NCBI GenBank assembly: GCA_947626275.1
Contig: CANQRL010000008.1
Coordinates: 1 to 64,000, forward strand
Origin: an uncultured Bacilli bacterium
GTDB lineage: Bacteria; Bacillota_I; Bacilli_A; RF39; UBA660
Reading direction: 5' to 3'
Length of the DNA: 64,000 bases
Part shown: positions 33,484 to 40,268 of the stretch, piece after piece
How positions within the stretch are numbered: position 1 is the first letter of the stretch
Layout: each line of letters opens with the position of its first letter
Notes under the pieces: model-generated
What the model was told of the DNA's origin: nothing
What the model saw: only the letters and a program-made list of their open reading frames with translations
The model's database searches: none
Made by a program: the position numbers and the translations under genes

Positions 33484-33513
33484 TTGACAAAAAGAATTGT
33501 TCATTTGTATAAT
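33484..33513 (+). promoter_or_regulatory. Promoter of the ART-like gene pair
   Basis: TTGACA at 33484-33489 and TATAAT at 33508-33513 are 18 nt apart. It is the only promoter seen for both overlapping genes. Confidence 0.7.
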
Positions 33514-33543
33514 TTTGATAGTATATGAAGAATAGGTGTATGT

Positions 33544-34395
33544 ATGGTTAATTTCGATAATTTACAAGATTTAATGCTAGGGGATGAAACTTATCAAAAA
33601 GATTGTGAAGAATTTTTCCGCTTGGCAAAAGATGATGATACTATTCAAAAATTAAAAGGTATTCTATATGATGGTAAAATAGGAAATTACCAAGTTTGCT
33701 CTTATCTTAGTTCTAAAGAAAATGTAGACATAGAAAGAAAAAGGCGTATTTCCATGGCCAATTTGCTCATCCAAAATCCCGATGTTTTTGATTTTTTTGT
33801 CAGTAATCATATTAACGTATTTCATGGAACCAATGCGAATGCGTTACCAGGAATTTTAAAATATGGACTGAATAGTGGTAGGGAAATGGTAGAACAAGGA
33901 CAACCTATTTTAACGGGTGAGGAATGGAGTCGATACTATGGCCCTAGACCCTTTGTTAGTTTTACAGATAATTTAGAGGTTGCCGAGAATTATTCCACTA
34001 TTCCAGCGAGCAAAAAGGCAGATAAAAAGTTATCCTATGGGGTAGTTATTTGTACGACAGCTTCTGAGGTTCAGAGAGTGGGAACGGTTCACATTGTCTC
34101 GGATTTCCCAGAAATAGGAGTAAAAACGAATTATCCGCTAGAATCCATTAAATGCATTTGTGTACCAAAAGACAAAGTAAATTTTGTTAGAAAAATGGTA
34201 GGAGATATGGAGATTCCTGTTTTAGGAATGGATGGTCTACAACAAAGCTATTCTAAAACCCAACCATTTAGTTTTACCGATGCAGATACTTTGGCGAGAT
34301 CCCGTTCTAGTTTGAGTATCAAGAGTTTGATAGCGAAAGTAGGAGAAATATTTTTAGGAAAAGAGGAAAGAGAAGTTGGAAGAATCGTTAGATAA
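33544..34395 (+). CDS. Putative ADP-ribosyltransferase-fold protein
   Basis: A 283-residue cytoplasmic protein. The segment NVFHGTNANALPGILKYGLN (residues 91-110) has the H-G-T...IL..GL pattern of the ART/Tpt1/PARP fold, which binds NAD. RPFVSFTDNLEVAENYS (135-151) matches the second ART element with the AxxY helix, and YPLESIKCICVP (197-208) fits the final strand with a candidate glutamate, E200. Residues 1-85 and 230-283 are helical or low-complexity additions. The downstream acidic gene overlaps by 20 nt. A toxin or effector that ADP-ribosylates a target is plausible, but no activity or target is shown. Confidence 0.55.
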   Translation: MVNFDNLQDLMLGDETYQKDCEEFFRLAKDDDTIQKLKGILYDGKIGNYQVCSYLSSKENVDIERKRRISMANLLIQNPDVFDFFVSNHINVFHGTNANALPGILKYGLNSGREMVEQGQPILTGEEWSRYYGPRPFVSFTDNLEVAENYSTIPASKKADKKLSYGVVICTTASEVQRVGTVHIVSDFPEIGVKTNYPLESIKCICVPKDKVNFVRKMVGDMEIPVLGMDGLQQSYSKTQPFSFTDADTLARSRSSLSIKSLIAKVGEIFLGKEEREVGRIVR

Positions 34396-34684
34396 AGATT
34401 TAGCAAAAGAACTATTAACTTTTTTATCGTATTTTGAAGATGGGTTTGTCGATGGTATTTCGGATGAGTTTTTTAATCAGCTGGTAGATCTAGCAGCTGA
34501 TTCGACGAAAGAATTTTATATTGACGAGGGAAAAACATTAATGGAACAAGAGATGACAGAAGAATGCAAAAATATGATATCGTTATTGTATTTTGAAGAA
34601 TCCAATCCCTCTGTCCAAGAAGAACTAGTAAACAGTTGGATTCAAAATGATTTAAATGGAGTGAGAAATAGTCAAAATGATTAG
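34376..34684 (+). CDS. Small acidic protein overlapping the ART-like gene
   Basis: A 102-residue strongly acidic helical protein (more than 20 Asp/Glu) with no recognised domain. It starts with TTG inside the end of the ART-like gene and overlaps it by 20 nt, with AGAGGAAAG upstream. Overlap and lack of its own promoter imply coupled translation. By position and charge it could neutralise the ART-like protein as antitoxin or immunity partner; this is inference only. Confidence 0.65.
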   Translation: MEESLDKDLAKELLTFLSYFEDGFVDGISDEFFNQLVDLAADSTKEFYIDEGKTLMEQEMTEECKNMISLLYFEESNPSVQEELVNSWIQNDLNGVRNSQND

Positions 34685-34704
34685 ATTCTATTTAATCATT
34701 TTTT
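34674..34704 (+). terminator. Terminator of the ART-like gene pair
   Basis: AAAATGATTA (34674-34683) pairs with TAATCATTTT (34693-34702). The TAG stop (34682-34684) is in the stem end. Confidence 0.8.
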
Positions 34705-34732
34705 ATTTTAAGATTCTTTTCTTGTATAAAAA

Positions 34733-34767
34733 ATCCTTTCTTGTCACACCATAATGATAGAAAGGAT
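34733..34767 (+). promoter_or_regulatory. Hairpin covering the ribosome binding site of a coat-like gene
   Basis: ATCCTTTCT (34733-34741) is perfectly complementary to AGAAAGGAT (34759-34767), with a 17-nt loop. The 3' arm contains the AAAGGAT ribosome binding site of the gene at 34774. Confidence 0.55.
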
Positions 34768-34773
34768 GATTTT

Positions 34774-34989
34774 ATGAATACAGTACCTGCGATGGTATCT
34801 ACGAAAGATTTGTCTTATTTAGAAGATATGATGAATTGGAATTTCACTCTTTCTAAAAAGGCGAATCATTTTAGCAATGAGGTTCAAGATGTCGTTTTAA
34901 AAGAGGCCTTTACTAATCTAGCGGATACCCTTAAATCCCATTATCAGATTTTATTAGATGCTCTTTATGTAGGAGGTTCTAATGAATAA
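34774..34989 (+). CDS. Small CotF-like coat protein
   Basis: A 71-residue helical protein (TKDLSYLEDMMNWNFTLSKK, VVLKEAFTNLADTLKSHYQI) resembling a single half of the Coat F domain. It overlaps the next gene by 8 nt, and that gene is a clearer CotF relative. The ATG at 34774 is chosen because AAAGGATG lies just upstream; a longer in-frame start at 34741 has none. Spore coat role is inferred from the neighbour. Confidence 0.65.
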   Translation: MNTVPAMVSTKDLSYLEDMMNWNFTLSKKANHFSNEVQDVVLKEAFTNLADTLKSHYQILLDALYVGGSNE

Positions 34990-35299
34990 CGAAAAGAAAG
35001 TGATGAATCAAAAAGTAGAAGTACCACAAACGATTGATATGAATGATAAAGATTATTTAAATGATTTATTAGAATGTTTAAAGAATATGGTGAATAATTA
35101 TTCTTATGCTTTAAACGAATTGAGCAATCGTGAGTTATATGATAAGATAAAGCCAATTTTTGATAAGACATCCAATCTTCAAAGATTATTTTTTGATTAT
35201 GCTTTTCAAAGAGGTTGGTATGAATTAGAACGAGCAGAAGGTCAAAAGATTACCGAAGCTTATCAAAAATATAATGGTCAGTTGAATGAAATGGTCTAA
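34982..35299 (+). CDS. CotF-family spore coat protein
   Basis: A 105-residue protein with the Coat F pattern: MNDKDYLNDLLECLKNMVNN (about 19-38), a second helix, and the C-terminal motif LFFDYAFQRGWYELERAEGQ (about 69-88), which matches the FxxGWY signature of CotF. AGGAGG inside the end of the previous gene is its ribosome binding site. The pair is probably expressed in the mother cell. Confidence 0.85.
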   Translation: MNNEKKVMNQKVEVPQTIDMNDKDYLNDLLECLKNMVNNYSYALNELSNRELYDKIKPIFDKTSNLQRLFFDYAFQRGWYELERAEGQKITEAYQKYNGQLNEMV

Positions 35300-35323
35300 A
35301 GAATACGCAAGTATTCTTTTTTT
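35298..35323 (+). terminator. Terminator of the CotF-like pair
   Basis: AAAGAATAC (35298-35306) and GTATTCTTT (35311-35319) enclose a GCAA tetraloop. The TAA stop overlaps the stem's first bases. Confidence 0.8.
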
Positions 35324-35364
35324 GAAAACCATGCTATAATGAAGGTAAGAAAGCAGTATGTTGT

Positions 35365-36018
35365 ATGGAAGAAAAAGTATTTGCTAAGGGGTTTTGTTTT
35401 GCCAAAGTTTTTATTTTCTTTGTGATTGGCTGTCTTCTAGGAACGTATTATGAAGAATTACTATGGTTTTTTCAACACCACGAATGGTCTAGTCGAGATG
35501 GCTTAATCTATGGACCTTTTAGTCCCATCTATGGAGTAGGTGTCCTTATTTTTGTTGTCCTACTAGGAAAGAAAAACGATCAACGAAGCCTTTTAAAAAC
35601 TTTTTTATATGCCACTCTTATCGGTGGAGTAACGGAATATTTAACAGGATGGATTGCCGATACTATTTTTGGTGTTCAATTTTGGGATTATTCCCATGAA
35701 TTTTTAAATATTCAAGGGAGAACCACTATCCCTTTTATGGTTGTTTGGGGCATAGGAGGAACTATTCTGATGAAAGTGATTTATCCTTTTGTTTCTAAAT
35801 GGGTAGAGAAAATTCCATATCGAATTGGAATGCCTATCTATCGCATTTTCCTCTTTCTCCTTCTTTTAGATATCATTATTACCTATTCTGCTTTTGGTAG
35901 AATGGCTCTTCGAAATCAAGGAAAGAAGCCATTTACAATCATTGGAAAGCTATATGATCAATATTATGATAACGAATTTATGTACGAAAGATTTCCCGTG
36001 ATGAGACCTAAAAATTGA
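35365..36018 (+). CDS. CmpB-type membrane protein (putative ABC permease family)
   Basis: A 217-residue membrane protein with about five helices. RDGLIYGPFSPIYGVGVLIF (about 44-63), GGVTEYLTGW and VQFWDYSHEFLNIQGRT (about 103-119) are the conserved blocks of the PF06541 (ABC_trans_CmpB) family. The family name suggests an ABC permease, but no ATPase gene is adjacent and real function is unknown. Its own promoter (TGCTATAAT near 35331) precedes it. Confidence 0.85.
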   Translation: MEEKVFAKGFCFAKVFIFFVIGCLLGTYYEELLWFFQHHEWSSRDGLIYGPFSPIYGVGVLIFVVLLGKKNDQRSLLKTFLYATLIGGVTEYLTGWIADTIFGVQFWDYSHEFLNIQGRTTIPFMVVWGIGGTILMKVIYPFVSKWVEKIPYRIGMPIYRIFLFLLLLDIIITYSAFGRMALRNQGKKPFTIIGKLYDQYYDNEFMYERFPVMRPKN

Positions 36019-36071
36019 GAATGATGATAAATTCATGTTTTCATTGTACAAGAAGGAATCCTAATGATAAG

Positions 36072-36103
36072 AAAAGAAGTAGTATAAATTGACTTCTTTT
36101 TTT
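36072..36103 (+). terminator. Terminator merging into the reverse transcriptase promoter
   Basis: AAAAGAAGT (36072-36080) pairs with ACTTCTTTT (36092-36100). The T-tract continues directly into TGATATAAT. The 53 bp between the previous stop and this stem show nothing else. Confidence 0.7.
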
Positions 36104-36111
36104 GATATAAT
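36103..36111 (+). promoter_or_regulatory. Extended -10 promoter of the leader RNA and reverse transcriptase
   Basis: TGATATAAT places the predicted start of transcription at about 36118, exactly where the 5' arm of the leader's closing stem begins. Confidence 0.65.
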
Positions 36112-36117
36112 GACATT

Positions 36118-36243
36118 GGAAGAGATGTGGAAACACTACTTGCAGCGGGTTCAGTATATCATTTTAATAGTCTTGCAAGTGACTTTGATATATATAACCC
36201 TGTCATTAATTGATTACATCAATTATTCAATTGGTTCTCTTCC
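36118..36243 (+). ncRNA. Structured leader RNA of the reverse transcriptase
   Basis: About 126 nt between promoter and gene fold into a closed structure. GGAAGAGA (36118-36125) pairs with TCTCTTCC (36236-36243). Inside are a GTG-GAAA-CAC mini-hairpin (36127-36136); a long hairpin GGGTT/AACCC plus TATATCA/TGATATA (36147-36200) capped by AGTC/GACT with the 8-nt loop TTGCAAGT; and TAATTGAT/ATCAATTA (36207-36225). The loop TTGCAAGT pairs with ACTTGCA at 36138-36144, giving a pseudoknot. The ribosome binding site follows at once. It may be the template or a cofactor of the enzyme, or a cis-regulator. Confidence 0.7.
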
Positions 36244-36256
36244 TTGGTGGTGAAAT

Positions 36257-37453
36257 ATGTCTGTTCTAGACGGTTTGATAGATCATGAGAAATGGCTTTC
36301 TTTTTTACAATATAAGGAAGAAAAATATGGAAATGAAAAAGAGTTAAAAGAATTAAAAGCTTATATTGAAGAGAAAAGATATTTCGCAATTTCGAAAAAG
36401 ATAGTAGAAGGAACTTATTCCTTTTCTATTCCCATGAAAAAGAAAATTAACAAGAACTCTTCTCATCAAAAACGCATTATTTATTCTTATTCTAAAGAAG
36501 AGATGTTTCTTTTAAAAATGATAAACTATTTATTATCAGAGGAGTACGACTTTTTATTCGCCCCGAACTGTTATTCTTTTCGTGGGCATATTGGACCAAA
36601 GCAAGCTTTTCAAAATGTAGCGAAAAAAGTGTCTGGGTATGGATATAAAGTAGACATCCATAATTATTTTAATAGTATTTTTGTTCCTAAATTATTACAA
36701 ATGGTAGAGCAAAAAGTAGACCAGAGAAGCTACTTCTTTTTTCAATCTCTACTAGAAGATAAAAGAGTGATTTATCAAGATAAAATTATAGAAGAAGAAA
36801 AGGGAGTAATGGCTGGAACTCCCATTTCCTGTTTTTTATCAAACCTTTATCTATCGTCCTTAGACTGGAAAATGGAAAATATTTGTTATGCTCGATACGC
36901 GGATGATATTCTTCTTTTTATGCCAACGAAAGAGGATCTTAATAGGAAAGTAGAAGAAATTCATACGGTTTTTAATGAGTTAGATTTACAAGTGAATCCT
37001 GATAAAGAGATTTTCATTAATCCGAATGAACCATTTGACTTCCTTGGCTTTTCTTATGACAATGGGGTCATTGATCTATCGAGTCATGCGAAAAAGAAGA
37101 TGAAAGCGAAGATTAGGAGGAAAGCAAGAGCTTTACGACGATGGATGATGCGAAAAAATTTGTCTCCTGATAAAGCAATGAAAGCTCTAAATAATATTTT
37201 TAATTACAAGTTTTTTTATGAAAAGAAAGGCAAAGAGTTGAATTGGAGTCTTTGGTATTTTCCGGTTATAACGACTGATCGTGGATTAAAAGAAATTGAT
37301 TCTTATTTTCAACAACAACTGCGATATCTCAAGACAGGTAGATATCGAGAGTGTGATAAGAGAAATGTTTCCTATGAGAATTTAAAAAAGACGGGGTATC
37401 GTAGTTTAGTACATGAGTACTATCGATATCAAAAGCGAAAAAAGGAAGTTTGA
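36257..37453 (+). CDS. Stand-alone reverse transcriptase
   Basis: A 398-residue RNA-directed DNA polymerase. Motifs in order: KRIIYSYSKEEMFLLKMINY (RT1-2, 72-91), NCYSFRGHIGPKQAF (104-118), KVDIHNYFNSI with catalytic D133, GVMAGTPISCFLSNLYLSSL (183-202), YARYADDIL with YADD at 214-217, LQVNPDKE (244-251), and FDFLGFSYDNG (260-270). A helical thumb-like region follows, ending NVSYENLKKTGYRSLVHEYY. There is no maturase DNA-binding or endonuclease domain and no retron NAxxH/VTG motif that I can see. Encoded alone behind a structured RNA, it resembles defence-type (DRT/UG) or retron-like systems rather than a mobile group II intron. Its exact class is open. Confidence 0.9.
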   Translation: MSVLDGLIDHEKWLSFLQYKEEKYGNEKELKELKAYIEEKRYFAISKKIVEGTYSFSIPMKKKINKNSSHQKRIIYSYSKEEMFLLKMINYLLSEEYDFLFAPNCYSFRGHIGPKQAFQNVAKKVSGYGYKVDIHNYFNSIFVPKLLQMVEQKVDQRSYFFFQSLLEDKRVIYQDKIIEEEKGVMAGTPISCFLSNLYLSSLDWKMENICYARYADDILLFMPTKEDLNRKVEEIHTVFNELDLQVNPDKEIFINPNEPFDFLGFSYDNGVIDLSSHAKKKMKAKIRRKARALRRWMMRKNLSPDKAMKALNNIFNYKFFYEKKGKELNWSLWYFPVITTDRGLKEIDSYFQQQLRYLKTGRYRECDKRNVSYENLKKTGYRSLVHEYYRYQKRKKEV

Positions 37454-37466
37454 CTTCCTTTTTTTT
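37441..37466 (+). terminator. Terminator of the reverse transcriptase
   Basis: AAAGGAAGT (37441-37449) pairs with ACTTCCTTT (37453-37461), with the TGA stop (37451-37453) at the loop. Eight T follow, so the gene is a closed unit. Confidence 0.8.
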
Positions 37467-37503
37467 CTGTGTTAGAATAGCAAACCAAAAAGAGGGGTTT
37501 TAT

Positions 37504-38217
37504 ATGAAATTAAATCGATTATCGAGATTAAGATATATGAACATGTTAGCCCAATATTTAAAAAAATATGAAGAAGAGTATAGTCCTTCTTCTCTCACTT
37601 ATATTCGAGAGAATTTCTTAAGGGAAATGGAAGTAGGAAAAATTCCTGATATTTTAATGCAAATTTATTCGGAACTACACATTCTTCCCAAAGAGGAAAA
37701 TTGGTATATTGGCTTTGCCAAAATGATCGGTGCAAGATATGGATGGAATTGCCATGTTTTAGAAATTGGTGGTGGCTTTTTTCCAACTTTTTCTAAAATT
37801 ATGCACCACTATCAAGAAAAGGAAGGAAATGGTACGATTACTGTTTACGACCCCGAACTTGTTACGACAAAGCTAGACGGAATTTCTTTAAAGAAAGAGG
37901 AATTTCAAGAAGAGATGAGTGTGGAAAGTTTCGATTTATTAGTGGGAATTATGCCTTGTGATGCGACAAGACTTATCATCAAAAAAGCAACAGAAGAGCA
38001 CAAAGAATTTTTTATAGCGATGTGTGGTTGTACGCATTATGATATGGGTGAAATACCAAGAACACTTTTTGGGTATCTTCCGGTCTCTTATGATGATTGG
38101 GTAGATACGGTTTACCAGTTGGCAAAAGAACAGGAAAACGATGGGTTTGAAGTAAAAATGGAAAGAGCGGAGGAGTATCACTTTCCTTATCCCATTATTA
38201 GTAGCAGAAAAAAATAA
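37504..38217 (+). CDS. Putative SAM-dependent methyltransferase-fold protein
   Basis: A 237-residue protein with a Rossmann core. HVLEIGGGFFPTFSKIM (about 86-102) is a likely SAM-binding motif I, TITVYDPEL (about 117-125) holds the acidic residue after strand 2, and ESFDLLVGIMPCDATRLII (about 145-163) fits motif IV. A helical N terminus precedes it. AGAGGGG is the ribosome binding site. It has its own -10 (TAGAAT near 37473), so a link to the reverse transcriptase is not shown. Target unknown. Confidence 0.6.
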   Translation: MKLNRLSRLRYMNMLAQYLKKYEEEYSPSSLTYIRENFLREMEVGKIPDILMQIYSELHILPKEENWYIGFAKMIGARYGWNCHVLEIGGGFFPTFSKIMHHYQEKEGNGTITVYDPELVTTKLDGISLKKEEFQEEMSVESFDLLVGIMPCDATRLIIKKATEEHKEFFIAMCGCTHYDMGEIPRTLFGYLPVSYDDWVDTVYQLAKEQENDGFEVKMERAEEYHFPYPIISSRKK

Positions 38218-38242
38218 ATAGAATGATTCAGGGGGAATTTTT

Positions 38243-39136
38243 ATGATAAAAAAAAGAAAGGGCAAATATCTTTTTTTGCCGATCCTTTTATTGGTGGAAA
38301 TGATTACTACTTATGGTTTAGTTATCCATCATCAGGAAGATGTTTCTATTCATTATGAGATTCCAAAAGAAGAAATAGAAAAAGACATCCTAGCGATTGA
38401 GGTTCCAATGATTGAATTAAAGTCTCTTACGATTGTCGAGGGAGAAATGTATCAGCCCGCAGACTTCATTGAAACATTAGATAGTTCTGTAGAAATGGAA
38501 TACTTTTATCAAGATGAGAAAATGGGAACTTATCAAACACCAGGAGAATATACGATTGTCCTTTTATTTCCAAGTCAAATAGGAACGATTTCTAAGAAAA
38601 CGACTTTGGTAATTGAAAAGAAAAAAGAAACAAAACCTGTAAAAAAGATAGTCAGCTCTTCTCCAGCTAAAACGAGTGTTCCTAAAAAAACGATAACGCA
38701 AAAAATTCTTTCTCATCAAGGAAAGATGGGGACAGCAGGGAGACTTTACTTTTCCAATTTGTCTTCAGTTGCTTTATACGAGGCAGATTTTTATGTAGAT
38801 GATTTACAAAAGATTGTTGATGAGAAAGATAGTGCGGCCTATTTTCTTTACTATGGGGAAACTCCTACGATAGCAGATCATTCTATTCAGGGATTTGATA
38901 TTATTAAAAAACAGAAAGTGGGAAGCATTGCTTATCGAAAAGTAAAAAATACAGAAGGAGAGATTCTTCTAGAAAAGTATCAAGTTATTAACAAGATTCA
39001 AGGAGTGAATACAGGGACAGAATTGTTGACAGAAGATGGAAAAAAGATCAATCAAATAGATGCTTCTTTAATTATGTATACTTGTAATTCAGCAAATCCA
39101 AAGAGTGTAACGATTGTCCTTTGGAAGAAAATATAA
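38243..39136 (+). CDS. Membrane-anchored protein with Ig-like and sortase-like domains
   Basis: A 297-residue extracellular protein. One N-terminal anchor helix (about 8-28) is followed by an Ig-like domain (about 59-125) and a Lys/Ser linker. The C-terminal 130 residues follow the sortase fold: H213 in TIADHSIQGFDIIKK aligns with the catalytic histidine, and C281 in ASLIMYTCNSANP aligns with the TLxTC cysteine. The strand after the cysteine, KSVTIVLWKKI, has lysine where sortases carry arginine. It could be an unusual or inactive sortase. AGGGGGAA precedes the ATG. Confidence 0.6.
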   Translation: MIKKRKGKYLFLPILLLVEMITTYGLVIHHQEDVSIHYEIPKEEIEKDILAIEVPMIELKSLTIVEGEMYQPADFIETLDSSVEMEYFYQDEKMGTYQTPGEYTIVLLFPSQIGTISKKTTLVIEKKKETKPVKKIVSSSPAKTSVPKKTITQKILSHQGKMGTAGRLYFSNLSSVALYEADFYVDDLQKIVDEKDSAAYFLYYGETPTIADHSIQGFDIIKKQKVGSIAYRKVKNTEGEILLEKYQVINKIQGVNTGTELLTEDGKKINQIDASLIMYTCNSANPKSVTIVLWKKI

Positions 39137-39162
39137 AAAAGGGTTTATGAAACCCTTTTTTT
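39135..39162. terminator. Bidirectional terminator between convergent genes
   Basis: AAAAAAGGGTTT (39135-39146) pairs with AAACCCTTTTTT (39150-39161). T-tracts occur in both directions. Confidence 0.8.
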
Positions 39163-39438
39163 GTGGAAAGCAATTTTAAATCCATTCCATACTTTTTCAA
39201 TGATGACGTATTCGTTTAAAGAACCTCTATCGTATCGTACGTCTGTTTTTCTAACATAAGCGTTTTGTTCTAATAGCGTTCGATATACATCGATATCTCC
39301 TTTTACGATATAGGTGATTCGTTTAGCATTAGGTGTTTCTTTTAGGATAGGACCTTTTTTAATTTTTCCCGTGTAAGGGGGAAAATTGAGAAAATCATCA
39401 GGAAGTTGAATCGTCTTTTTTTTGAAAAATGAAAACAT
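39145..39438 (-). CDS. Small uncharacterised protein
   Basis: A 97-residue basic protein (MFSFFKKKTIQLPDDFLNF) with no recognised domain. AAGGAGAG precedes the ATG. It has mixed helix/strand character and no clear export signal. Confidence 0.6.
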   Translation of the reverse strand: MFSFFKKKTIQLPDDFLNFPPYTGKIKKGPILKETPNAKRITYIVKGDIDVYRTLLEQNAYVRKTDVRYDRGSLNEYVIIEKVWNGFKIAFHKKRVS

Positions 39439-39517
39439 AGCATTCTCTCCTTATCTAGTAAAATCGTATCATAAAATTTGTCTTTTTAGAAGAAAATTCC
39501 ACAAAAAATTTTTATTT

Positions 39518-39526
39518 TGATATAAT
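39518..39526 (+). promoter_or_regulatory. Extended -10 promoter of the SDR-PLP operon
   Basis: TGATATAAT precedes the start at 39543 by 16 nt. GAGGTGG is the ribosome binding site. Confidence 0.55.
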
Positions 39527-39542
39527 GGATTTGAGGTGGATT

Positions 39543-40268
39543 ATGAATCGGGTGGTATTAATTACAGGAGCGAGTAGAGGAATTGGAAAAGCAACAGCTT
39601 GTCGTTTTGCGAAAGAAAAAGATATTCCCATCATCAATTACTGTCATAGTAGGGAGGAAGCAGATGCCTTAGAGAAGATGATTCAAGAACAATATGGGGT
39701 AGATGCGATGGCGATTCAAGCCGATATTACGAAGGAAGAAGAAGTTATTAAAATGGTTGACAAGATTGTTCAAAAATATGGAAAAATTGATGTTCTTGTC
39801 AATAATGCTGGTATTGCGATTGATGATGAATTTGAGGATCACACGGTTTCTAATTTTCAAAAAGTCATTCGAACGAATCTAATAGGCGCTTTTCTAGTGA
39901 GTAGAAAAGTTTCTTCCGTTATGAAAAAAGGCTCTATTATTAATGTATCTTCGAATAATGGAATGGATTGTTATTCTCCTATGAGCTTAGACTACGATGC
40001 TTCAAAGGCAGGAATGATTTCTCTTACGCATAATTTAGCGCTCCAATTTGCCCCTTCTATTCGTGTGAATGCGGTTGCGCCAGGATGGACGAAAACGGAT
40101 TCTGTCATGGAGATGTTTCCCGATTTTTTAGAGGAAGAGAGAAAAAAGATATTATTAAAGAGATTTGCGGAACCGGAAGAAATTGCCAATGTCATTTTCT
40201 TTTTAGCTAGTGAAGAAGCAAAATACATTAATGGAGAAATTATCCGGGTAGATGGAGGAGTTTTATGA
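39543..40268 (+). CDS. Short-chain dehydrogenase/reductase
   Basis: A 241-residue NAD(P)-dependent oxidoreductase of the SDR family. LITGASRGIGKATA (about 6-19) is the cofactor loop, VLVNNAGIAID (about 81-91) the structural motif, SIINVSSNNG the catalytic serine region, and YDASKAG (about 150-156) the Y-x-x-x-K pair. It is FabG-like in length and sequence. Its end overlaps the next gene by 4 nt. Substrate unknown; pairing with a methionine gamma-lyase-like enzyme does not define it. Confidence 0.9.
   Translation: MNRVVLITGASRGIGKATACRFAKEKDIPIINYCHSREEADALEKMIQEQYGVDAMAIQADITKEEEVIKMVDKIVQKYGKIDVLVNNAGIAIDDEFEDHTVSNFQKVIRTNLIGAFLVSRKVSSVMKKGSIINVSSNNGMDCYSPMSLDYDASKAGMISLTHNLALQFAPSIRVNAVAPGWTKTDSVMEMFPDFLEEERKKILLKRFAEPEEIANVIFFLASEEAKYINGEIIRVDGGVL

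Noticed and set aside
36118-36250. Canonical retron msr-msd
   Set aside because: The closing stem resembles a retron a1/a2 pair, but no AGC branching guanosine follows the 5' arm, the RNA is short, and the RT shows no NAxxH or VTG motif.
36257-37453. Group II intron
   Set aside because: The RT lacks maturase-specific C-terminal DNA-binding and HNH domains, and there is no domain V-like hairpin or intron boundary downstream.
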